Source of the DNA: CAYGAW01 sp964347945
GTDB taxonomy: Bacteria; Chloroflexota; Anaerolineae; UBA7937; B3-Chlor
Direction of reading: 5' to 3'
Assembly (NCBI GenBank): GCA_964347945.1
Contig: CAYGAW010000207.1
Location: 1 to 5,209, forward strand
DNA length: 5,209 nt
In this document: piece by piece, positions 1-5,209 of the stretch
Numbering within the stretch: position 1 is the stretch's first letter
How the letters are laid out: each line of letters starts with the position of its first letter
Position numbers and translations under genes: made by a program
Notes under the pieces: model-generated
The model's input: the letters and a program-made list of their open reading frames with translations, nothing else
Database searches by the model: none
What the model was told of the DNA's origin: nothing

Positions 1-1935
1 CACGGAAGGATCGGCCAGTGTGGTGGTATCACCAATCTGGTCTACAGCGTTTTCAGCAATCTTTCGCAGGATACGGCGCATGATTTTACCTGATCGGGTT
101 TTGGGCAGGGCAGGGGCAAACTGCAGTTTATCCGGGGCAGCAATGGGACCAATTTCCTGTCGAACGTGTTTGACTAATTCTTTGCGAAGTTCTTCGCTTT
201 CCTCGACGTCTTCCACCAGGGTGACAAAGGCATAAAGGCCCTGGCCTTTAATTTCATGCGGCATTGGGGCAACGGCTGCTTCGGCAACTTTGTCATGGCT
301 AACCAGTGCGCTCTCCACTTCAGCAGTACCTATCCGGTGTCCGGATACATTAACAACGTCATCCACACGGCCCATTAACCAGAAATCACCATCATCATCT
401 TTGCGACAACCGTCACCGGTGAAATACAAATCGTTGAACATGGTGAAATACACATCGATGAAACGGTCATGGTCTCCCCACATGGTGCGGAACATACCGG
501 GCCACGGTTTCTTGATGCAGAGTTTGCCGCCTTCATTGGGATTACATTCAGTGTTGTCATCCCGGAGCACAACAGGTTCAACACCAAAGAAGGGACGTAT
601 GGCCGAACCGGGTTTAAGGGTATGAGCACCGGGTAAAGCACTGATTAAGATGCCGCCGGTTTCTGTTTGCCACCAGGTATCCACGATGGGGCATTTTTCT
701 TTACCAATGACCTTATAATACCACATCCAGGCTTCCGGGTTGATGGGCTCCCCGACGCTGCCCAGCAGGCGGAGGGAACTCAAATCCCGTTTGGCGGGCC
801 ACTCCTCCCCATCACGGGCGATGGCCCTGATGGCGGTGGGAGCGGTGTAGAAGATGGTGACCTTGTACTTCTCGACGATCTCCCAGAAGCGATCAGGCTC
901 AGGGTAGTTGGGCACACCCTCGAACATGAGGCTCGTCGCTCCGACAGCCAAAGGGCCGTACACGGTGTAGCTGTGGCCAGTCACCCAGCCGATGTCGGCA
1001 GTGCACCAGTAGACGTCCTCGTCTCTGATATCGAAGACCCACTTCATGGTCAATGCGGTGTATAGCAGGTACCCCGCCGTGTTGTGGACGACGCCCTTGG
1101 GCTTGCCGGTGGTACCACTGGTGTAGAGGATATACAAGATGTCGTCGGCGTTCATCACTTCGGCGTCACACGCGGGCGAAGCATCTGCCATCAGGTCATC
1201 CCACCAGTGATCGCGGCCGTCCGTCCACCCTATGTCGGCACCGGTACGCTTGACCACGATAACATTCTCCACAGAGGGGCAGTCGTCCAGGATACTGTCG
1301 GCGTTGCCCTTCAAGGGAGTGATTCTCCCTCGACGGAAGCTGCCGTCGCTGGTGATAAGGAGCTTGGCCTCGGCGTCCAGGATGCGATCCTTGAGAGACT
1401 CGGCGCTGAAACCTCCGAAGACGATACTGTGGATGGCCCCGAGCCTGGCACAGGCCAGCATGGCGATGGGCAGCTCGGGAATCATGGGCAGATACATGCA
1501 CACCCTGTCGCCTTTCTTCACGCCCAGGCTCTTCAGGACGTTGGCGAACTTGCACACCTCTCTGTGTAGTTCCTCGTAAGTGTACGATCTGCTGTCGCCC
1601 TCCGGCTCCCCTTCCCAGATGAGGGCCGTCTTACTTCGGCGTTCCGTCTTGAGGTGCCGATCGAGGCAGTTGTAGGAGGCGTTCAGTTGTCCCCCCACAA
1701 ACCATCTCCAGGAAGGCGGATCCCCCGCTAGTACCTTGTCCCATTTCTTGTACCAGTCGAGGTGCTCCTCCGCTTGCCGGGCCCAGAAGCCCTCCAAGTC
1801 GTCCTCGGACTCCTTGTGTAGGGCCTCGTATTCTTCTATGCTTTTTACCGCGGCCTTGCTGCGGAAGTCTTCGGACGGGCGGAAGAGCCTCTTCTCCTCC
1901 AGTAGCGAAGTAATGGTATCTTCTCTTTGTGTCAT
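1..1935 (-). CDS. acs: Acetyl-CoA synthetase (AMP-forming), C-terminal end cut by the window edge
   Basis: Converts acetate, ATP and CoA to acetyl-CoA, AMP and PPi through an acetyl-adenylate, in the cytoplasm. The frame is open for 645 codons from the ATG at 1935-1933 to base 1 with no stop; Acs proteins are usually about 650 residues, so little is missing. Visible motifs: ATP-binding loop YTSGTTGKPKG (residues 271-281), GSVGEPINPEAW (about 391-402), DTWWQTETGG (419-428, with pocket Trp422), hinge GRVDDVVNVSGHR (522-534) and PKTRSGKIMRR with Lys617. These match Salmonella Acs Trp414, Asp517, Arg526 and Lys609 at a constant offset of +8. In the family this lysine is inactivated by reversible acetylation. 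The start is supported by GGAGGA nine bases upstream and by a promoter. Oddity: codon usage changes sharply near base 720 (about residue 405), with AAG/GGC-rich codons before and AAA/GGT-rich codons after, while the reading frame and motifs stay intact. The acetate transporter gene lies upstream on the same strand. The family assignment is secure. Confidence 0.97.
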   Translation of the reverse strand, partial: MTQREDTITSLLEEKRLFRPSEDFRSKAAVKSIEEYEALHKESEDDLEGFWARQAEEHLDWYKKWDKVLAGDPPSWRWFVGGQLNASYNCLDRHLKTERRSKTALIWEGEPEGDSRSYTYEELHREVCKFANVLKSLGVKKGDRVCMYLPMIPELPIAMLACARLGAIHSIVFGGFSAESLKDRILDAEAKLLITSDGSFRRGRITPLKGNADSILDDCPSVENVIVVKRTGADIGWTDGRDHWWDDLMADASPACDAEVMNADDILYILYTSGTTGKPKGVVHNTAGYLLYTALTMKWVFDIRDEDVYWCTADIGWVTGHSYTVYGPLAVGATSLMFEGVPNYPEPDRFWEIVEKYKVTIFYTAPTAIRAIARDGEEWPAKRDLSSLRLLGSVGEPINPEAWMWYYKVIGKEKCPIVDTWWQTETGGILISALPGAHTLKPGSAIRPFFGVEPVVLRDDNTECNPNEGGKLCIKKPWPGMFRTMWGDHDRFIDVYFTMFNDLYFTGDGCRKDDDGDFWLMGRVDDVVNVSGHRIGTAEVESALVSHDKVAEAAVAPMPHEIKGQGLYAFVTLVEDVEESEELRKELVKHVRQEIGPIAAPDKLQFAPALPKTRSGKIMRRILRKIAENAVDQIGDTTTLADPSV

Positions 1936-1944
1936 CCTACGCTG

Positions 1945-1950
1945 TCCTCC
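1945..1950 (-). promoter_or_regulatory. Ribosome binding site of acs
   Basis: GGAGGA on the minus strand, nine bases before the acs ATG at 1935. It is a near-perfect Shine-Dalgarno sequence and fixes the start, because no other in-frame start nearby has a comparable site. Confidence 0.85.
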
Positions 1951-1962
1951 TTCACCAATTCA

Positions 1963-1991
1963 ATGATACCGAAGTTCGGTACACTAGTCAA
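1963..1991 (-). promoter_or_regulatory. Sigma70-type promoter for acs
   Basis: On the minus strand, TTGACT (1991-1986, five of six consensus bases) is followed by a 17-base spacer and TATCAT (1968-1963, five of six). The predicted transcription start is near 1956, giving a leader of about 20 bases that holds the GGAGGA site. This means acs can be transcribed independently of satP, whose stop codon lies about 300 bases upstream. A second TTGACG at 2008-2003 has no good -10 partner. The call is by eye; no start site has been mapped. Confidence 0.7.
1967..1981. promoter_or_regulatory. Perfect 15-bp palindrome in the acs promoter, candidate operator
   Basis: TACCGAA-G-TTCGGTA: two perfectly complementary 7-base arms around one central base. 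It lies in the spacer between the acs -35 and -10 boxes and overlaps two bases of the -10. A dimeric protein bound here would block RNA polymerase, so repression is the simplest reading. A TACCGAA half-site also occurs inside satP at 2662-2668, without its partner arm. The binding protein is unknown; the winged-helix protein encoded at 3478-4185 is one candidate by proximity. Confidence 0.55.
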
Positions 1992-2287
1992 CCAACGTTA
2001 CTCGTCAAGCGCTTCACGTTGAACTGTAGCAGACCTGCGCGGATCGCGCGGCATGTGCACACTACGATCCCGCAATTGGATTACCCTCAGGGAAGAACGC
2101 TGTTGAGGCTCCAAGGAGGCACCAGCCCTGGATTCTATAATCACTGGACTAGAGCTGAAGCTGTACCCAGAAGGCGTGATTCGGGACGGAGTCTTTCTTC
2201 CAAGGTTGTCTATGTGTTGAGTCAAGGGCCTTGTACTGCGGCGTCAGGTGCCGTGATGGGTGCGGCACAGAGATGGTGTCCGGGGGC
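1992..2287. other. Non-coding gap between satP stop and acs promoter
   Basis: About 300 bases with no gene I can support. Short open frames occur on both strands, but they lack a convincing ribosome binding site, and the longest plus-strand one runs over the acs promoter and into satP. The only structure seen is the hairpin at 2248-2268. TATAAT at 2136-2141 (plus strand) has no acceptable -35 box at the right distance. The length is unusual for two genes of one pathway on the same strand and may hold regulatory sites I cannot recognise. Confidence 0.5.
2248..2268 (-). repeat. Inverted repeat downstream of satP
   Basis: Arms GTGCCG and CGGCAC, perfectly complementary, enclose a 9-base loop about 20 bases after the satP stop codon. 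The position fits a transcript-end or mRNA-protecting hairpin for satP. No T-run follows on the minus strand, so it is not a canonical intrinsic terminator. Confidence 0.4.
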
Positions 2288-2854
2288 CTATCCCACCTCC
2301 CATATGGGCAGAACCGTCTTCGCTTTCGCCTCGTTCAACACTTCCGCGAGGCCCAAGTAGACCGCGCTCAAGCCGCAAATCACGCCTTCAAGGCCAGTCA
2401 GCGTCGCGAGAAGCGTGCTTGCAGTCAGTTCTCTTGCCGTGAGAAGGAAGAATAGAATCGCCAGGCTCATGAAAACGGTGTGTAGTATACGGTTCGTCTT
2501 CAGGGTTCCGAAGAACATCACTAGCGTGAAGAGGCCCCAGACAAAGAAGTACGCCGCCAATGACTTGGCTGTGGGACCGCTCACACACAAGCTGCTAGCA
2601 GGCAGCAGGAGCAAGACCACAAGAGACCACCAAAACAGGCCATACGATGTGAACGCCACAGTACCGAACGTGTTGCCTTTTCTGAACTCCAGTATGCCAA
2701 CTATTACCTGGGCGAGGCCACCGTAGGCGAAACCCATGGCCACAATCATGCTGTCGAGTGGGTAAAGGCCGGCGTTGTGCAGATTCAAGAGCACCGTGGT
2801 CATGCCGAAAGCCAAGAGACCGAGAGGTCCCGGATTTGCGAGTTCATCACTCAT
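2288..2854 (-). CDS. satP: SatP/YaaH family acetate (succinate) transporter
   Basis: Inner-membrane carrier of the GPR1/FUN34/YaaH (AceTr) family, whose bacterial members import acetate and in some cases succinate with protons. The 188-residue length is normal. The signature NPGPLGL (consensus NPAPLGL) is at residues 7-13, followed by the conserved stretch containing GGLAQ (45-49), EFRKGNTFG (56-64) and SYGLFWWS (70-77). Six hydrophobic segments are visible at roughly 11-30, 37-57, 63-87, 100-118, 123-142 and 149-173, as expected for the family. The start is the ATG at 2854-2852, preceded by AAGGAGG. It lies upstream of acs on the same strand, so uptake is paired with activation of acetate, which supports acetate as the substrate. 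No clear promoter was found upstream. The substrate is inferred from family and context; the gene symbol follows the Escherichia coli homologue. Confidence 0.93.
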   Translation of the reverse strand: MSDELANPGPLGLLAFGMTTVLLNLHNAGLYPLDSMIVAMGFAYGGLAQVIVGILEFRKGNTFGTVAFTSYGLFWWSLVVLLLLPASSLCVSGPTAKSLAAYFFVWGLFTLVMFFGTLKTNRILHTVFMSLAILFFLLTARELTASTLLATLTGLEGVICGLSAVYLGLAEVLNEAKAKTVLPIWEVG

Positions 2855-2858
2855 GTTG

Positions 2859-2865
2859 CCTCCTT
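2859..2865 (-). promoter_or_regulatory. Ribosome binding site of satP
   Basis: AAGGAGG on the minus strand, only four bases before the ATG. The spacing is short but the match to the anti-Shine-Dalgarno sequence is complete, and it supports the start at 2854. Confidence 0.7.
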
Positions 2866-3083
2866 CGATTTCCTCGTGAAGCCATTCTGATATCCGTGTC
2901 TACCCTCACCTGACAGACTGAGACTTCGTATATTGCCAATTCACAGCAGTCCGGAGGATAGCCTCCTCCACTTCGCAAAGACAGGGAAGAGGCCCAAGAC
3001 AGCGCATCAGCGTCACTAGACACAGTCGCTCTTTCGCGGATGAACGATTCGCGTTCGGATCCTCCTACTCATGATAGCACAAG

Positions 3084-3115
3084 AAGGTCAAAAGATGGTC
3101 CTGTTTCGGTCTTGG
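3084..3115. repeat. Four GGTC motifs, three of them phased at 11 bp
   Basis: GGTC occurs at 3084, 3095, 3106 and 3112. The first three are exactly 11 bases apart, one helical turn, so they lie on the same face of the DNA; the fourth is 6 bases on. This resembles direct-repeat operator half-sites, but the motif is short enough to arise by chance. Confidence 0.3.
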
Positions 3116-3148
3116 TCAAGTCCAAAGTGAGGAATGCAGTGTTCAAGA

Positions 3149-3193
3149 GTGGATGTATCCACATGGACACCTAATACGACAGGTGTGGCATCC
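3149..3193. repeat. Nested and competing inverted repeats
   Basis: GTGGAT-GT-ATCCAC (3149-3162) is followed by ACACCT (3167-3172) and AGGTGT (3181-3186) around an 8-base loop. As an alternative, GGATG (3151-3155) and CCACA (3159-3163) can pair with the adjacent TGTGG and CATCC (3184-3193), giving a 10-bp stem with a 3-base bulge. The local and long-range pairings exclude each other. It is not followed by a T-run. Its role is unknown: operator, hairpin of a leader transcript, or chance. Confidence 0.35.
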
Positions 3194-3370
3194 TAGCCCC
3201 CATCTTTCCAAAGAATGGAAAAGCCTGCGCCAGAACTCTGTTCACACCGTCTGAGGGATTTTGGCAGCTCGCGAGAACTCTAGCACCGGGGGTCAGAACG
3301 ATGGCTTGCGCGCAAAGTGGCGTGGGGCGTTGGCGACCTACGAGGGCAGACGGGCACCAGGATAGCGCCG

Positions 3371-3398
3371 TGATGGCAAGGCCTTGATGGCCTGGCCT
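3371..3398. repeat. 14-bp imperfect tandem repeat
   Basis: Two adjacent 14-base units, TGATGGCAAGGCCT and TGATGGCCTGGCCT, match at 12 of 14 positions. They end 28 bases before the -35 box of the winged-helix gene, where an activator or repressor could bind. Confidence 0.5.
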
Positions 3399-3426
3399 CA
3401 GGCGACACGCGCTGCCGAGGGCGGGC

Positions 3427-3455
3427 TTGACAAGGCATGCACAGTGGAGTATGAT
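3427..3455 (+). promoter_or_regulatory. Near-consensus sigma70 promoter of the winged-helix gene
   Basis: TTGACA (3427-3432, six of six), a 17-base spacer, then TATGAT (3450-3455, five of six). Transcription should start near 3462, leaving a leader of only about 16 bases that contains little besides the ribosome binding site. This is the best promoter in the window and suggests strong expression unless repressed. Confidence 0.8.
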
Positions 3456-3463
3456 AAGTAATA

Positions 3464-3470
3464 GAGGGAG
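3464..3470 (+). promoter_or_regulatory. Ribosome binding site deciding the start of the winged-helix gene
   Basis: GAGGGAG lies seven bases before the ATG at 3478. It selects that start over an in-frame TTG at 3427, which is part of the -35 box and therefore lies outside the predicted transcript, and over the ATG at 3484. Confidence 0.65.
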
Positions 3471-3477
3471 CGCGCTC

Positions 3478-4185
3478 ATGGGTATGACCGAACGCCAGAA
3501 AGCGTTCCTGGAACAGTTCTGGGAGCTCTACAGAGAAGTCAAGGCGCCTCTTCACTATTCCGCTGTGGCGGAGAAGCTCAAGATCAGCAACATCTCGGCC
3601 TATGACATGTTGCGCCTGCTCAAGAAGCAGGGCATGGTGGCCTCGCAGTACCTCTTGCCCAAGAAGCAGCGCGGGCCCGGTCGTTCCACAATCGTTTTCT
3701 ATCCGACGCAGCGAGCCAAAGCCCTGTTCAGCGATCCGCTACCCGAGGACTACGAGCGTACGGAATGGGAGGACTTGAGGGACAAGATCCTCCAAGCCCT
3801 GAGGAGGAGCAAAGGCGAATACGATCAGATGCTGGAGGAACTCCTGTCGCGGATTCCCCGACGGCAGTCCCCCATGCTTCACAGCACTGAGATGATCACG
3901 GCTATCGTGCTACAGATGTGCCAGCTGGGAGAAGAGACGAGAGCGCGGCTGCTGAAGGAGGTCCGCACACTGATGCTGGCTGGGGAATCGGGTCTCAGCG
4001 CGCTGGCAGGCCTGCCTGTCGGCTTCACATTGGCGGAAGGAGGCAACGCAAGGTTCACCGACAAGCTCCTGTCTCACGTGGGAAGATATCAAGAAAACCT
4101 CAGCCGGATGGGTACTGAAAGCAAGAAAGCCTTGTCCGATTTCCTTCTCGAGGTGGTAAGAACGGTGGAAGGGGAGAAGGTATGA
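3478..4185 (+). CDS. Winged-helix DNA-binding protein with helical C-terminal domain, putative transcriptional regulator
   Basis: A 235-residue protein, predicted cytoplasmic, with no hydrophobic segment. Residues 4-20 form a first helix (TERQKAFLEQFWELYRE). Residues 27-52 form a helix-turn-helix (YSAVAEKLKIS, turn, then NISAYDMLRLLKKQG as likely recognition helix). Residues 53-78 look like a beta wing with the basic segment KKQRGPGRS. The arrangement recalls the LexA N-terminal domain and MarR-like folds, but there is no LexA protease domain. Residues 88-235 are mostly charged and helical and match no ligand domain I know; a glycine/alanine-rich patch lies at 169-190. The gene diverges from the acetate transporter gene and has its own strong promoter. 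A role as local regulator of satP and acs is inferred from position only. The start at 3478 is chosen from promoter and ribosome binding site. Confidence 0.8.
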   Translation: MGMTERQKAFLEQFWELYREVKAPLHYSAVAEKLKISNISAYDMLRLLKKQGMVASQYLLPKKQRGPGRSTIVFYPTQRAKALFSDPLPEDYERTEWEDLRDKILQALRRSKGEYDQMLEELLSRIPRRQSPMLHSTEMITAIVLQMCQLGEETRARLLKEVRTLMLAGESGLSALAGLPVGFTLAEGGNARFTDKLLSHVGRYQENLSRMGTESKKALSDFLLEVVRTVEGEKV

Positions 4186-4231
4186 ACCCGGCTGGGGCAC
4201 AGGCGCTTCTTTTTTGAGGAATTCTTTGGTT

Positions 4232-5209
4232 TTATTCGGGAACGGATGGTGATGGAGATCGCCAGGGGAGAATTGTGACCAGTGTGGCGATGTCCAACCC
4301 CTCAGCCTGCCAGTGCGTGGCGAGTTCGTCCAGGAGATCCTGATAGCTGCTCATGCGGGCGACCGTAGCTAGGAAGGCGGCCAGAGAAGGGCTTCTCTCT
4401 CTTAGAACGCGCATTTGCTCTCCAATGGGATTCGTCTCGGCTGCCCAGCCCTTTCCGGCAGCGTATGAGCCGTAGAAAGCAAAATAGGCCTGGTTCAGCT
4501 TCCTGACGTAGTGACCCATCTCCACGAGTTTCTGCCTTCTCTGCTCCATGTAAGCCTCTGCTTCCTCCACCTTCCCCGCTGCAAGGAACTCCTCCACGCG
4601 CAGCCTTGTCTTCCGCATGTTGGCGTTGAAGCTGAACTCGTCCTCGTGCGCCTGTGCGGCCGGTGCCACCGGCTCGCGGCTTCTCTCTGCCATCCACCTC
4701 TCGTGGATGTCCGGATAGAATCGCCTTGCCAACTCCAGTGCCGCCTCTTCCTCGACCATGGTGGCCACTGTCTCGTTCATGCTCGTCAACTCCTGGCTTT
4801 GACCATACCGCTGACCGAGAGGAAAGAAGAACAGATAGTTGTGAGTCCACTCATGGATCACGGCTCTGATGGCGAAATCGAGAGAAGTCTGCTCTGTGAT
4901 CACAGTGGGATAGGCGCCAACGCCGCCCGTCGGCACTATGATGGATGAGACGCCGAAGTCATCGGTTGAACGTTCTATCTCCTCCATCTGGGCTGGACTC
5001 AGGTTAGGCTGCAACGAGACGCTTCCGATCCTATCTATCTTGTCGCGCCGAGAGATGATCAGAAAATCCGGCGATGACTGGAACTCGAATTGCACGGGCG
5101 GCATCAGCTGGCGGCCCAGGAGAGGGACGGGGAGAGTTATCCCTTCATAGAGAAGAACCTCTTCCACTTGCCGGAGGATGATATTTTCTACGAGGTTCTC
5201 CAGCCTCAG
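4232..5209 (-). CDS. Putative zinc metallopeptidase (HEWTH gluzincin), N-terminus beyond the window
   Basis: The frame is open from the TAA at 4232-4234 to the right edge, 325 codons, so the true start is probably outside. A GTG at 5167 is possible, but 14 more in-frame codons precede it and no ribosome binding site is seen. Counting from that GTG, HEWTH (105-109, bases 4841-4855) fits the HExxH zinc site with catalytic Glu106, and NETVA (131-135, bases 4763-4777) supplies Glu132 as likely third ligand. The 23-residue gap resembles thermolysin (His146 to Glu166, followed by the NEAIS pattern), placing it among gluzincins. Further on is a charged helical stretch (about 183-216), then LNQAYFAFYGSYA (224-236). 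No membrane segment is visible in this part; an N-terminal signal or anchor could be lost. It converges on the winged-helix gene with a 46-base gap. Substrate unknown; it may belong to an uncharacterised family. Confidence 0.75.
   Translation of the reverse strand: MRLENLVENIILRQVEEVLLYEGITLPVPLLGRQLMPPVQFEFQSSPDFLIISRRDKIDRIGSVSLQPNLSPAQMEEIERSTDDFGVSSIIVPTGGVGAYPTVITEQTSLDFAIRAVIHEWTHNYLFFFPLGQRYGQSQELTSMNETVATMVEEEAALELARRFYPDIHERWMAERSREPVAPAAQAHEDEFSFNANMRKTRLRVEEFLAAGKVEEAEAYMEQRRQKLVEMGHYVRKLNQAYFAFYGSYAAGKGWAAETNPIGEQMRVLRERSPSLAAFLATVARMSSYQDLLDELATHWQAEGLDIATLVTILPWRSPSPSVPE

Larger units (their letters stand above)
2866..3426. other. Long divergent intergenic region between satP and the winged-helix gene
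   Basis: More than 550 bases without a gene I can support. Open frames here are short, lack ribosome binding sites and resemble no family I know. Small structures seen: a GGAGG-ATAG-CCTCC hairpin at 2953-2966, phased GGTC motifs at 3084-3115, nested inverted repeats at 3149-3193, a TTTCCA-AAGAA-TGGAAA hairpin at 3205-3221, an 8-bp palindrome CTCGCGAG at 3268-3275, a 10-bp palindrome TTGCGCGCAA at 3306-3315 and a 14-base tandem repeat at 3371-3398. No convincing -35/-10 pair was found for satP on the minus strand. Confidence 0.5.

Noticed and set aside
667..1569. Long plus-strand open frames opposite acs
   Set aside because: They are antisense shadows of the GC-rich part of acs, lie opposite conserved catalytic motifs and encode no recognisable domain.
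2136..2141. TATAAT on the plus strand as a promoter
   Set aside because: No -35-like hexamer occurs 16-18 bases upstream, and no plus-strand gene follows.
1998..2225. Minus-strand open frame of 75 codons between satP and acs
   Set aside because: It starts with TTG without a Shine-Dalgarno site, has unremarkable low-complexity composition and ends at the acs promoter region.
2911..2939. TTGGCA on the minus strand as the satP -35 box
   Set aside because: At 17 bases downstream the sequence is CTGTCA, which does not resemble a -10 box; the satP promoter remains unidentified.
3172..3180. TAATACGAC, identical to the first nine bases of the phage T7 promoter
   Set aside because: The remaining bases do not match, and the stretch is explained as the loop of a local hairpin; a 9-base match is not enough.
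3171..3479. Minus-strand open frame of 102 codons with a hydrophobic start
   Set aside because: It has no ribosome binding site, runs across the strong plus-strand promoter and shows no recognisable family.
4187..4215. Possible terminator after the winged-helix gene: CCC-GGCT-GGG followed by a run of six T
   Set aside because: The stem is only three base pairs and lies 13 bases from the T-run, so it does not form a convincing intrinsic terminator in either direction.

Overview
The window is bacterial and moderately GC-rich: compact ORFs, Shine-Dalgarno sites and sigma70-type promoters. It carries four protein genes, two of them cut by the window edges. No rRNA, tRNA, insertion sequence or CRISPR array was seen. 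The peptidase and the DNA-binding protein remind me of uncharacterised Chloroflexota (Dehalococcoidia-like) proteins. That taxonomic guess is weak and rests on recall, not on a search.

Layout. Minus strand, 1-1935: acetyl-CoA synthetase (acs), nearly complete, with its last residues beyond base 1. Bases 1936-2287: a gap holding a good promoter for acs, with a perfect 15-bp palindrome in its spacer, and a hairpin downstream of the next gene. Minus strand, 2288-2854: a SatP/YaaH (GPR1/FUN34) family acetate/succinate transporter. Bases 2855-3477: a long divergent intergenic region with several small repeats and hairpins, ending in a near-consensus promoter for the next gene. Plus strand, 3478-4185: a winged-helix DNA-binding protein with a helical C-terminal part I do not recognise. 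Minus strand, 4232 to the right edge: a putative zinc metallopeptidase (HEWTH plus a downstream NETVA glutamate), missing its N-terminus.

Working together. SatP would bring acetate into the cell and Acs would activate it to acetyl-CoA, so 1-2854 forms an acetate-assimilation unit. Each gene has its own ribosome binding site, and acs also has its own promoter. The winged-helix gene diverges from satP and is the natural candidate regulator, but only position supports this. The peptidase converges on the regulator gene and has no evident link to acetate.

Most notable observations: (1) acs changes codon usage abruptly near base 720, so it looks like an in-frame mosaic of two acs alleles, from natural recombination or a chimeric assembly; (2) the palindrome in the acs promoter is a strong operator candidate. 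I found no convincing sign of a wholly new multi-gene system.
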